The translations under genes and the position numbers were made by a program. The notes below the pieces were generated by a model that saw nothing but the letters and a program-made list of their open reading frames with translations, searched no databases and was not told the DNA's origin. Of a stretch of 14,360 bases of DNA, positions 1 through 7,968 are shown one piece after another. How positions within the stretch are numbered: position 1 is the first letter of the stretch; each line of letters begins with the position of its first letter. Origin of the DNA: CAZBUH01 sp964495095 (GTDB taxonomy: Bacteria > Bacillota > Clostridia > Oscillospirales > Oscillospiraceae); assembly GCA_964495095.1 (NCBI GenBank), contig CAZBUH010000047.1:1-14360 (forward strand), read 5' to 3'.

Positions 1-275
1 CTGTCGCCATGGAATGGGCAAAATACAACATTCGCGTGAATATGATTGCCCCAACGATCTGGACTCCCATGTATGATAAAACTCGTGCATCCATGACGCC
101 GGAGCAGCTAAAGGCGCACGATGCTTATATGGCGTCTGCTATTCCTCTTGGAGGCAAGCTGGGCGACAGCAAAAGAGACTTCGCGCCGATCATGGCTTTT
201 CTCGCAAGCGAAGATGCCCATTACCTGACAGGTCAGGTGATCTGTATCGACGGCGGCACCTTGATGATGCGGTAA
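1..275 (+). CDS. Short-chain dehydrogenase/reductase (SDR), C-terminal part only
   Basis: The frame is open to the left edge, so the true start lies outside the window; the ATG at position 9 is an internal methionine. The visible part carries the conserved SDR tail: the MEWAKYNIRVNMIAPT strand-loop (the family's 'E-xxx-xIRVNxIxPG' segment that closes the NAD(P) site), a substrate-loop stretch, and the C-terminal 'AFLASEDAHYLTGQVICIDGG' type signature, here ending LMMR. The TGxxxGxG nucleotide motif and the YxxxK catalytic pair would lie upstream and cannot be checked. Classical SDRs are cytosolic NAD(P)-dependent oxidoreductases acting on sugars, acyl-ACPs or other alcohols; the substrate cannot be told from this fragment. 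All seven isoleucine codons are ATT or ATC and none is ATA, unlike the downstream addAB genes, which hints at a different origin. Family call firm, function open. Confidence 0.88.
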   Translation, partial: VAMEWAKYNIRVNMIAPTIWTPMYDKTRASMTPEQLKAHDAYMASAIPLGGKLGDSKRDFAPIMAFLASEDAHYLTGQVICIDGGTLMMR

Positions 276-288
276 AATGGTTTACCGC
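269..288 (+). other. Inverted repeat at the end of the SDR gene
   Basis: GCGGTAAA (269-276) pairs perfectly with TTTACCGC (281-288) around a four-base loop, and the stop codon TAA (273-275) sits in the left arm. A third arm, CGGTAA at 298-303, could pair instead with TTACCG at 282-287. There is no proper T tract after either hairpin, so it is a poor intrinsic terminator; it may still act as a weak terminator or 3'-end stabiliser. The pairing is seen in the sequence; the role is a guess. Confidence 0.4.
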
Positions 289-745
289 TCTTTCGGACGG
301 TAATAGTATTTGGCGCGGACAAGGTGTCAGGATGTGACTGCTTCGAGAAACGGGACTTGTGCTCAAGCACAAAGCGGTTCTGCGGATCATGCGCAAATAC
401 AGCCTGTTAGCCATACGAAAACGCAAACGGTCCCGTCATTATGATTGCAATACCTATACGCATTACAACAATAAGTTAAAGCGAAATTTCAAAGCAGCAA
501 GGCCTGATGAAAAGCGGGCAACAGATATTTCCTGCTTTTACAACAATGAGTGAATACAGCTTGCTGCAAAAATGCTCCCTTGGATATGCGTTTTGGAACA
601 GATGCATAGCTGGCGCCCTAAATTTCTGCCTGCTTGACAGGGGGCAGCACAAGAATAAATACGTTTTATTGGACAGATATTTCTGCTATAATGTGTGCAG
701 ATAAGCTGACGGAAGATGACATTCTGACCTCCGAGGTGTGAAATT
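276..745. other. 470-base intergenic gap, no supportable gene
   Basis: This gap is visibly richer in A and T than addB. The short open frames in it (for example 359-553 and 507-704) have no convincing ribosome binding site and no family resemblance, so I do not call them genes. It contains small inverted repeats: TTGTGC (357-362) with GCACAA (367-372) around a four-base loop, enclosed by CGGGAC (351-356) and GTCCCG (430-435). It ends with the addB promoter. A TTGACA at 634-639 followed after 16 bases by TAAATA (656-661) is a possible second, weaker promoter. It may be decayed sequence left by a past insertion or rearrangement. Confidence 0.5.
664..692 (+). promoter_or_regulatory. Probable addBA promoter with extended -10
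   Basis: TGCTATAAT at 684-692 is a perfect extended -10 element (TG-N-TATAAT). The -35 at 17-base spacing (664-669, TTTTAT) is weak, as is usual when an extended -10 is present. Transcription would start near 699, giving a leader of about 47 bases before the addB start. Confidence 0.65.
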
Positions 746-3700
746 TTGCTCAAACTGATTTTAGGCCCCGCCGGGTGCGGGAAAACGTCTTACATAATGG
801 AAAAGCTCCGGCAGGACGCCGCATCGGGCCGAAGCGGCATGATACTGCTTGTGCCGGAGCAGTATTCCCACGAGGCGGAGCGGCAGCTCTGCCGCCTGGC
901 GGGGGACGGCATAAGCCTCCACGCGGAGGTGCTGAGCTTTACGCGCCTTGCAAGCCGTGTGTTTGCCGCGGCGGGCGGTGCCGCTGCGGGATTTCTGGAC
1001 GGCGGCGGGCGGCTGCTTGTTATGAGCAGGGCCCTTTCCGCCTGTGCCGGACGCCTCCGGGTCTACGGCGGGGCGGCGGGACGGCCGGAATACCTTGCGG
1101 GCCTTATAGCCGCCATGGACGAGTTTAAAAGCTGCCGCATAGGCTCCGATAAGCTGGAGGAAGCGGCGGAGGAGCTTGAGGGGACCCTGGGGGACAAGCT
1201 GCGGGATATGGCCGTAATAACCGAGGCCTATGACGCCGTGGCCGCCAATATCGCCCTGGACCCAACAGAGCGGCTTGAAAGGCTGGCGGAGGCCGTGGGA
1301 AAAAGCGGCCTTGCCCGCAGCGGCGTTTATATCGACGGCTTTACGGATTTTACGGCCCAGGAGCTTGAGGTGCTGCGGGAAATTTTAAAGGTGGGTGACG
1401 TTACCCTCTGCCTCACCTGCGACGGCATAAACGGCACGGACCCGGTTTTCGGGGCGTCCCGCCGCGCGGCGGAGCGGCTTATAGCCATGGCCGGGCCGTC
1501 GGGCTGCCTTATAGAAAACAGGACCGGAGAGACGGAGGGGGCGCTGGAATTTGCCGCCCAAAAGCTTTTCGGCGGCGGCAGTGAAAAATTTGAGGGCGAC
1601 AGCTCTGCCGTGGAGCTGTTTTACGCCGAAAACCCAATGGAGGAGTGCTGCCTTGCGGCGGCTAAGACGATAGAGCTTCTGAGGCAGGGCCTCAGGCTCC
1701 GGGATATATCGGTGGTGGCGAGAAACTGGCAGGACTACGAGGCCGAGGCGGAGAACATTTTCGCCCAGTACGGAATACCCGTCTATATGGGCAAAAAGAG
1801 CGATATACTGGAAAAACCGGCGGCGGCATTTGTGACGGCGGCCATGGACACGGTAAACGGCGGATGGGAGTACGATGATATATTCCGGTGCCTGAAAACC
1901 GGCCTGTGGGGCATTGACAGCGGCGACATGGACGTGCTGGAAAATTATGTGCTGAAATGGAATATCCGCGGCTCCAAATGGACCGGGGAAAAGGACTGGG
2001 ACATGAACCCGGACGGCCTCACAGGGGAAGTGAACGACAGGGGCCGGGAGACGCTGGCGCTTGTAAACAGGCTGAGAAGAGAGATATCCGCGCCTCTTAA
2101 AACGCTGCAGGAGGAGGGCAAAAAAGCGGAGACAGGGGAGGAACAGGCGAAAGTCCTCTACCGCTTTATGGAGACAGTGGGGCTTGGGGAGGCCCTCTCC
2201 AAAAAGGCCGGGGAGCTGGGGGACAGGGGGGAGCTTCAGCTCCGGGACGAATATCTTCAGCTCTGGGACATACTCATATCCGGCCTTGAGCAGTGCGCCG
2301 GCATACTGGGGGACACGCCCATGGGGGCCGGGGAATTTACCCGGCTATATAAGCTCCTGCTCTCCCAGTACGACGTTGGGACCATCCCGGTGGCTCTGGA
2401 CAGAGTGAACATGGGCGAGATGACAAGGGTGCGACGCCGTGGCACAAAATGCCTTATAATTTTGGGGGCCGCCGACGACGCTATGCCGGGGGCCGCCCAG
2501 GGAAGCGGCGTTTTTACGGACCAGGAGCGGGATAAATTGACGGAGTACGGCCTTGAGCTGCCGGACACCTCAGAAGAACGGCTATACAGGGAATTAAACG
2601 CCATTTACCAGTCGGTGTCACTGCCGTCTGAAAAGCTTATAATGACCTGCCCGAAGCGTGGGGCCGGAGGGGGAGAAAAAAGGCCCTCCTTCCTGATGAC
2701 CCGGCTGGGGCTTATTCTGGATAAAAATATCGGTATGGCCGATGCGGACTTCTGCCGCACCTTCGCTCCACGGCCCTGCTTTGAGATGGCGGCGAAAAGC
2801 GGCGTAAAGGGCCGCTGGGCGGCGGCTGCGGAGAGCGTTTTTGCCGAAAGCGGGGAGCTTGCCCGGGTAAGGGCCGCGGCGGACATGCCCGCCGACAGGC
2901 TGCAAAAGCAGGAGGCGGAGAGGCTTTACGGGAAAAACGTGAATCTCTCGGCCTCGAAGCTGGAGCAGTTCGGCGAATGCCGGTTTAAATTCTTCATGCG
3001 CTACGGCCTCAGGGCAAAGCCCAGGGAAAAAGCGGAGTTTTCGGCACCGGAGGCCGGCACCTTTATGCACTACATACTGGAAAACGTAAACCGGAAGGTG
3101 CAGCAGAGGGGCGGCTTTGCCGCGGTGAGCGACAGAGAGTGCCTCGATATGGCGGACGGATACATAAAGAAATACGCCCGGGAGAAAATGGGCGGCCTTG
3201 AGGGGAAATCCAGCAGGTTTGTTTACCTTTTTAAAAGGCTTGCAAAGGACGTGCACAGCGTGGTGCTGGATATGGCCGGGGAGCTGCGCTCGTCCAGCTT
3301 CAATCCTGTGAGCTTTGAGCTGCACATAGGCAGGGACGGGGACGTTCCGCCGCCGGATGCGGGGGACGGAATCACCGTGGACGGCTACATAGACAGGGTT
3401 GACGGCTGGATTCATGAGGATAAGCTCTATCTCCGGGTGGTGGACTACAAGACGGGGAAAAAGTCCTTCAGCCTTTCGGACGTGTGGTACGGCCTGGGTA
3501 TGCAGATGCTGCTGTACCTTTTCGCCCTCCAGGAGAACGGCGGGAGCTATTACGGAATGGAGATAGTTCCGGCCGGGGTGCTGTATATGCCGGCGAGGGA
3601 CGTGCTCCTCTCCATGCCCAGGGACGCCGACGAGGAGACGGTGAAAAAGGAGCGGGCGAAAAAGCTCAAAAGGAGCGGCCTGCTGCTTTTCAGCAGCGAG

Positions 3701-4045
3701 GTCATAGAAGCCATGGAGCACGGCACGGAGCCAAAATACATCCCTGTAAAATTTGCAAAGGACGGCAGCCTCAGAAGCGAAAACCTGGCTACCCTGGAGC
3801 AGTTCGGAAAGCTCGCCGGCCATATCGAAAAGACACTTACGGCTATAGCGGGAGAACTGCGCGAGGGGAAAATCGACGCCGTCCCGTATTACCGCTCCCA
3901 GGCGGACAACGCCTGCCTCTACTGCGAATTTTTCGAGGCCTGCCGCTTCGATTTTGAGAGCGGCAGACCCAGATACTACACAAGGCTGAAAACGCCGGAG
4001 GTCTGGAGGCTTATGGACCTGGAGGAAGAGAAATGCCGGAAATAA
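746..4045 (+). CDS. addB: ATP-dependent helicase/nuclease subunit B, AddB (RexB)
   Basis: AddB is the partner of AddA in the AddAB complex, which binds double-strand DNA ends, unwinds and degrades them, and leaves 3' single strands for RecA after Chi recognition. The 1099-residue product starts with a Walker A loop, GPAGCGKT (residues 7-14), has a central inactivated-helicase-like body, and ends in a RecB-type nuclease domain with GYIDRVD (880-886, metal-binding D883) and VVDYKTGKK (D900, K902). The four cysteines of the iron-sulfur 'staple' are present: C745 in ECRFKFF, and C1057, C1060 and C1066 in a C-x2-C-x5-C array. The length is close to the Bacillus subtilis protein. Initiation is at TTG: GAGGTG at 733-738 lies at a proper distance and no ATG fits. 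It overlaps addA by 13 bases, implying translational coupling. All key residues are intact, so the subunit should be functional. Confidence 0.96.
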   Translation: MLKLILGPAGCGKTSYIMEKLRQDAASGRSGMILLVPEQYSHEAERQLCRLAGDGISLHAEVLSFTRLASRVFAAAGGAAAGFLDGGGRLLVMSRALSACAGRLRVYGGAAGRPEYLAGLIAAMDEFKSCRIGSDKLEEAAEELEGTLGDKLRDMAVITEAYDAVAANIALDPTERLERLAEAVGKSGLARSGVYIDGFTDFTAQELEVLREILKVGDVTLCLTCDGINGTDPVFGASRRAAERLIAMAGPSGCLIENRTGETEGALEFAAQKLFGGGSEKFEGDSSAVELFYAENPMEECCLAAAKTIELLRQGLRLRDISVVARNWQDYEAEAENIFAQYGIPVYMGKKSDILEKPAAAFVTAAMDTVNGGWEYDDIFRCLKTGLWGIDSGDMDVLENYVLKWNIRGSKWTGEKDWDMNPDGLTGEVNDRGRETLALVNRLRREISAPLKTLQEEGKKAETGEEQAKVLYRFMETVGLGEALSKKAGELGDRGELQLRDEYLQLWDILISGLEQCAGILGDTPMGAGEFTRLYKLLLSQYDVGTIPVALDRVNMGEMTRVRRRGTKCLIILGAADDAMPGAAQGSGVFTDQERDKLTEYGLELPDTSEERLYRELNAIYQSVSLPSEKLIMTCPKRGAGGGEKRPSFLMTRLGLILDKNIGMADADFCRTFAPRPCFEMAAKSGVKGRWAAAAESVFAESGELARVRAAADMPADRLQKQEAERLYGKNVNLSASKLEQFGECRFKFFMRYGLRAKPREKAEFSAPEAGTFMHYILENVNRKVQQRGGFAAVSDRECLDMADGYIKKYAREKMGGLEGKSSRFVYLFKRLAKDVHSVVLDMAGELRSSSFNPVSFELHIGRDGDVPPPDAGDGITVDGYIDRVDGWIHEDKLYLRVVDYKTGKKSFSLSDVWYGLGMQMLLYLFALQENGGSYYGMEIVPAGVLYMPARDVLLSMPRDADEETVKKERAKKLKRSGLLLFSSEVIEAMEHGTEPKYIPVKFAKDGSLRSENLATLEQFGKLAGHIEKTLTAIAGELREGKIDAVPYYRSQADNACLYCEFFEACRFDFESGRPRYYTRLKTPEVWRLMDLEEEKCRK

Positions 4046-7000
4046 AATACACGCCGGAGCAGCTCGCGGCCATAAACGACCGGGGCGGCGCACTCCTTGT
4101 GTCGGCGGCGGCAGGCTCCGGAAAGACCAAGGTGCTGGTGGAGCGGCTTATGAGCCGGATAGAGGCGGGGGCCGACGCCGATGATTTTCTTGTTATAACC
4201 TACACCAAGGCCGCTGCGGCGGAGCTTCGGGGAAAGATAATCGACGAGATACAAAAGCGTATCGCGCAGGACCCAACCGGCAGGCATATGCGCCGTCAGG
4301 CCGCTCTCTGCTGCAGGGCGCAGATAAGCACGATACACAGCTTCTGCGCCGGAATAATCCGGGAAAACGCCCACCTGTTGGGCCTTACGCCGGATTTCCG
4401 GGTGGCCGACGAAAGCGAGACAAGACTCTTAAAGGAGCGGATGCTGGAGCGGGTGCTTGACGGCAGATATGAGGATATGGAGAGTTTCGAGGGATTTTCG
4501 GAGCTGGTGGACACCATGGCGGCGGGCCGTGACGACAGCCGACTGGCGGAGATAATCCTGGACGCCCATTCAAAGCTCCAGAGCCACCCGTACCCGGAGG
4601 ATTGGGTTTCAGAACAGCTTGAGGCCATGGACACGTCAGGGGTGACGGACGCGCTGGACACAGTTTGGGGCAGGGCGGTTATGGAAAAGGCCGTGAAAAC
4701 GGCGGGTTACTGGCTACAAAGGATGCAGGAGGCATATCGGGAGGCCTGCGGGGACGGAAAATTCCTGGCGGCTTACGGCGACAGCATGATGACCACCATA
4801 GACGGACTTATGGAGTTTATAGCCGCCTCGGAGAAAAGCTGGGACCGTGCGGTGACGGCGGCGTGGGATATCCAGTTCCCAAAGGCGGGCCGTGCCGTGG
4901 GCTGCGACGGCATAAAAGAGACGCGGAAAAAATGCAAGGCGGCCACGGAAAAGCTGAGGGACTCTTTTATAGGCGACAGCAGGACGGTTTTGAAGGATAT
5001 GGCGGACGTATACCCGGCGGTAAAGGCCCTTTTCCGGCTGGTGCTGGATTTTGACAGGGAGTACGCCGGGGAGAAGCGGCGCAGGAACATACTGGACTTT
5101 TCCGATCAGGAGCACATGGCGGTTTACCTTCTGCGGGATAAGGAAACGGGGCTTCCGACAGCCCTGGCCCGGGAGATATCCCAGCGGTTTGAAGAAATTA
5201 TGGTGGACGAGTACCAGGACGTGAACGCGGTGCAGGATATGATATTTTCCTGCGTGTCCCGGGACGGGAAAAATATCTTCATGGTGGGGGACGTAAAGCA
5301 GTCCATATACCGGTTCCGGCTGGCGGATCCGACCATATTCCTGAAAAAGTATGCCTCCTTTGCCGATTCCTCCGACGCCCGTGAGGGGGAGCCCCGGCGG
5401 GTGATACTGTCGAAAAACTTCCGCTCCAGGGCCGAGATACTGGACGGGGTGAATTTCATTTTCAAAAACATCATGTCCCCGGAGCTGGGGGAGATGGAGT
5501 ACACAGAGCGGGAGTTTTTGTACCACGGGGCTTCTGACATTGAAACGCCGGAGAGACCGGTGGAGCTTAACCTGCTGGACATGAGCGGCGGCGGCGACGA
5601 CGAGGACAGCCCGGACAAGCTGCGGTGCGAGGCGAGTTTCACGGCCCGCCGGATAATGGAGATGGCGGCGTCGGGCTTTCCGGTGCCCGACGGGAACGGC
5701 GGGACAAGGCCCGTAAACTTCGGCGATTTTGCCATACTGCTCCGTTCAGCCAAGGCCCGGGGCGGCGTCTTTGCGTCGGAGCTTGAGGCGCTGGGCATCC
5801 CCGTGTCCTTCGACAGGGGCGAGGACTTTTTTAAGACTACGGAAATTTCCGTAATGATGTCCATTTTGACGGTTATAGACAACCCGCGGCAGGATATCCC
5901 GCTTATCGCCGCCATGAAAAGCCCGGTTTTCGGCTTTACAATGGACGAGCTGAGCGACATACGCCTGTCGGGCGGCGGGGATTTTTACGACGCCCTGCTC
6001 ATTTCGGCGGAAAAGGACGAAAAAAGCGCGGAATTTTTAAAGCGGCTCGGTGAGCTCCGGGACACGGCGGCGGATATGCCCGCCGACAGGCTTATATGGA
6101 AGATATATGAGGACACGGGGCTTCCGGCCATAGTTTCCGCTATGCCCGGCGGGGAAAAGCGGCGGCAGAACCTGATGGAGCTTTTCCGGTACGCAAGGAA
6201 ATACGAGAGCGCAGGCTACAAAGGGCTTTTCAGCTTTATAGGCTGTATGCGGGGCCTTATGGAGCGGGGGGAAAGCCCCGGCGACTCGGGGGACGGCGGC
6301 TCCGGCGGCGCTGTGACCATAATGACCATACATAAATCAAAGGGCCTTGAGTTCCCGGTGGTGATACTGGCCGACGCCTGCAAAAAGATAAACCTGACGG
6401 ACACAAACCAGCCCCTTGTTATACACTCGGAGCTTGGCGCCGGCCCGAGGAAAATCGATTTGGAGCGGCGTATACAGTACCCAACGCTGCCAAGAACCGC
6501 CGTGGGCCAGCGCATAACTGCGGAGACCCTCTCCGAGGAGATGCGGGTGCTGTACGTAGCCCTTACGAGGGCCAGGGAGAAGCTTATAATAAACTGCACA
6601 ATGAAGGACGCCGCCAAAACCATAGACCAGCTATCGGAGGGGATGCGGCTTCCGGTGCCGCCACAGCTTCTGGAGAGCCGGAAAAGCATGGGGGACTGGA
6701 TACTTATGGCGGCTCTCTGCCGCCCGGAGGCGGAAAAGGCGCTGAACGGCCAATACAGCCGCGAGCCGGCGGCGTACAGCGGTTTTGACTGGGATATACG
6801 CCTTGTTGACGGCGGCAGCGTTATGGAGGACAGGCCCGGCCCTGCGGGCAGGTACGCTGATAAGACGGTAAAAGAGCCGCCTGCCGAGGATACGGCGGCG
6901 GTGGCGGAAAGGCTCGCCTGGCGGTACGGGCATATGGAGGCGTCCCTTCTGCCCTCAAAGCTCACGGCCACGGAGCTGAAGGGCCGGTTTGCCGACAGCG

Positions 7001-7596
7001 AGGCTGCGGAGGAGGCTGAGCCGGTCATAAAGGGAAAAACGGCGGCGGCGTTGAGGACGCCGTCCTTCCTGAGAAAAGACCGGGGCCTTACCCCGGCGGA
7101 GCGGGGCACCGCCCTGCATCTGGTGATGCAGTTTATAGATTTTGAAAAATGCGGCGCTTTACAGGAGATACAGGATGAAATTCGCCGGCTGGTGGATACG
7201 GAGCTTATAACGCCGGAGCAGGCCGCGTGCGTGGAGCCGGGAAAAATACTCGGTTTTTTTGAGTCGGATACGGGAAAGCTTATAATGGGGGCCGACGGGC
7301 TGCGCCGGGAGCTTAAATTTTCCGTGCTTGTGCCGGCGGAGCGGTATTTTAAAGGCGGCGGCGCCGACGAGATACTTTTGCAGGGCGTTATCGACTGCTG
7401 CGCCGAGAAAAACGGGGAGCTTATCATACTTGATTTCAAAACGGACCGGGTATCGCCGGAAACCGTGGGCATGAGGGCTGAATACTACCGGGGCCAGCTT
7501 GAGGCCTACGCCGGTGCGATGGAGAAAATGACCGGCAAAAAAGTGGCGAAAAAGCTGCTCTACTTTTTCGCGGTCGGCAGGACGGCGGAACTGTGA
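4033..7596 (+). CDS. addA: ATP-dependent helicase/nuclease subunit A, AddA (RexA)
   Basis: AddA is the 3'-5' UvrD/Rep-type (SF1A) motor and one of the two nucleases of AddAB. The 1187-residue product has the helicase motifs in order: Q motif YTPEQLAAI (Q10), motif I AAAGSGKT (residues 25-32), motif II VDEYQD (D392-D396), motif III GDVKQSIYRFRLADP, motif IV region SKNFRS, motif V MTIHKSKGLEF (764-774) and motif VI VLYVALTRAREK (from V839). The C-terminal RecB-like nuclease has GVIDC (D1121) and LDFKTD (D1134, K1136). The ATG is preceded by GGAGG at 4021-4025 with seven intervening bases, and it lies inside the end of addB (overlap 4033-4045), the standard addBA arrangement. Nothing suggests damage. 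I see no intrinsic terminator after the stop before the rpmE promoter at 7607. Confidence 0.97.
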   Translation: MPEIKYTPEQLAAINDRGGALLVSAAAGSGKTKVLVERLMSRIEAGADADDFLVITYTKAAAAELRGKIIDEIQKRIAQDPTGRHMRRQAALCCRAQISTIHSFCAGIIRENAHLLGLTPDFRVADESETRLLKERMLERVLDGRYEDMESFEGFSELVDTMAAGRDDSRLAEIILDAHSKLQSHPYPEDWVSEQLEAMDTSGVTDALDTVWGRAVMEKAVKTAGYWLQRMQEAYREACGDGKFLAAYGDSMMTTIDGLMEFIAASEKSWDRAVTAAWDIQFPKAGRAVGCDGIKETRKKCKAATEKLRDSFIGDSRTVLKDMADVYPAVKALFRLVLDFDREYAGEKRRRNILDFSDQEHMAVYLLRDKETGLPTALAREISQRFEEIMVDEYQDVNAVQDMIFSCVSRDGKNIFMVGDVKQSIYRFRLADPTIFLKKYASFADSSDAREGEPRRVILSKNFRSRAEILDGVNFIFKNIMSPELGEMEYTEREFLYHGASDIETPERPVELNLLDMSGGGDDEDSPDKLRCEASFTARRIMEMAASGFPVPDGNGGTRPVNFGDFAILLRSAKARGGVFASELEALGIPVSFDRGEDFFKTTEISVMMSILTVIDNPRQDIPLIAAMKSPVFGFTMDELSDIRLSGGGDFYDALLISAEKDEKSAEFLKRLGELRDTAADMPADRLIWKIYEDTGLPAIVSAMPGGEKRRQNLMELFRYARKYESAGYKGLFSFIGCMRGLMERGESPGDSGDGGSGGAVTIMTIHKSKGLEFPVVILADACKKINLTDTNQPLVIHSELGAGPRKIDLERRIQYPTLPRTAVGQRITAETLSEEMRVLYVALTRAREKLIINCTMKDAAKTIDQLSEGMRLPVPPQLLESRKSMGDWILMAALCRPEAEKALNGQYSREPAAYSGFDWDIRLVDGGSVMEDRPGPAGRYADKTVKEPPAEDTAAVAERLAWRYGHMEASLLPSKLTATELKGRFADSEAAEEAEPVIKGKTAAALRTPSFLRKDRGLTPAERGTALHLVMQFIDFEKCGALQEIQDEIRRLVDTELITPEQAACVEPGKILGFFESDTGKLIMGADGLRRELKFSVLVPAERYFKGGGADEILLQGVIDCCAEKNGELIILDFKTDRVSPETVGMRAEYYRGQLEAYAGAMEKMTGKKVAKKLLYFFAVGRTAEL

Positions 7597-7606
7597 AGCG
7601 GGTATA

Positions 7607-7657
7607 GCAAAAAAGCGCAAAAAAGTTGTTGCATTTTGATTTCTGCCGTGCTATAAT
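7607..7657 (+). promoter_or_regulatory. rpmE promoter with phased A-tract UP element
   Basis: The core promoter is TTGCAT (7629-7634), a 17-base spacer and TATAAT (7652-7657), with TG at 7649-7650 making an extended -10. Directly upstream, GCAAAAAAG occurs twice (7607-7615 and 7617-7625), putting two A6 tracts exactly 10 bases apart at about -40 and -50. This is the arrangement of an UP element contacted by the RNA polymerase alpha C-terminal domains, typical of strong ribosomal gene promoters. The start of transcription is expected near 7664. Confidence 0.75.
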
Positions 7658-7694
7658 ACCACTTGCCCTGAAAATACTGAAAGAGGTGAACAAG

Positions 7695-7895
7695 ATGAAA
7701 GAAGGTATCCATCCGGATTACCAGCCGACGACTATTAGATGCGCTTGCGGAGCCGTTTTTGAGACAGGCAGCACAAAAAAGGATATTAAGGTGGAAATCT
7801 GCTCTAAGTGTCACCCCTTTTATACCGGTAAGCAGAAGCTGGTAGATACAGGCGGACGCGTTGACAGATTCAACAAAAAGTTTGGCCTCAAATAA
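7695..7895 (+). CDS. rpmE: 50S ribosomal protein L31 (zinc-binding, four-cysteine type)
   Basis: This is a small protein of the large ribosomal subunit, located at the central protuberance and bridging toward the small subunit. The 66-residue product begins MKEGIHPDYQPTTIRCACG and has C16-x-C18 and C36-x2-C39, the zinc-binding cysteines of the 'C+' form; the conserved HPFYTGKQK and the C-terminal GRVDRFNKKFG are present. The length is normal for the family. The start is ATG at 7695 because AAGAGG (7681-7686) lies eight bases upstream; a longer frame starting at TTG 7626 would run through the promoter and has no support. The gene has its own promoter and terminator and so forms a monocistronic unit between the addBA and hflX operons. 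Four-cysteine L31 can serve as a zinc store that is exchanged for a cysteine-free paralogue under zinc limitation; no paralogue is visible here. Confidence 0.97.
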   Translation: MKEGIHPDYQPTTIRCACGAVFETGSTKKDIKVEICSKCHPFYTGKQKLVDTGGRVDRFNKKFGLK

Positions 7896-7911
7896 GCTAG
7901 CCGCTTTTCGT

Positions 7912-7950
7912 AAACCCGCATCTTACCAGGATGCGGGTTTATTTTTTATT
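7912..7950 (+). terminator. Intrinsic terminator after rpmE
   Basis: AAACCCGCATC (7912-7922) and GATGCGGGTTT (7930-7940) form a perfect 11-base-pair stem with a seven-base loop, followed by A and a run of six T (7942-7947). It ends only about 20 bases before the expected start of hflX, so the downstream operon either depends on read-through or uses a promoter I cannot recognise. Confidence 0.93.
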
Positions 7951-7957
7951 AACTGAA

Positions 7958-7963
7958 AAGAGG
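7958..7963 (+). promoter_or_regulatory. Ribosome binding site of hflX (decides the start)
   Basis: AAGAGG matches the anti-Shine-Dalgarno core in the same form as the rpmE site. Measured from its last base, the ATG at 7965 (out of the hflX frame) is one base away, ATT at 7969 is five and ATA at 7972 is eight. The rpmE and surface-protein starts lie eight bases away and addA seven, so the in-frame ATT or ATA is correctly spaced while the ATG is not. Confidence 0.6.
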
Positions 7964-7968
7964 AATGA

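Noticed and set aside
669..674. TTGGAC as the -35 of the addB promoter
   Set aside because: It is only 12 bases from TATAAT, too short a spacer; the extended -10 explains the promoter better.
359..704. Two short plus-strand frames (64 and 65 codons) in the gap before addB
   Set aside because: No good ribosome binding site, no family resemblance and mutual overlap; the second runs through the addB promoter.
2618..4093. Long open frame on the minus strand opposite addB (491 codons)
   Set aside because: It mirrors addB codon structure in a GC-rich gene, shows no family motif, and overlaps the intact AddB nuclease domain. It is a shadow frame.
6216..7472. Long open frame on the minus strand opposite addA (418 codons)
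   Set aside because: Serine- and arginine-rich low-information protein with no motif, lying entirely under a well-supported AddA coding region.
7626..7694. TTG 7626 as an upstream start for rpmE
   Set aside because: It would add 23 residues translated from the promoter region itself and has no ribosome binding site; the 66-residue form from ATG 7695 matches L31 exactly.
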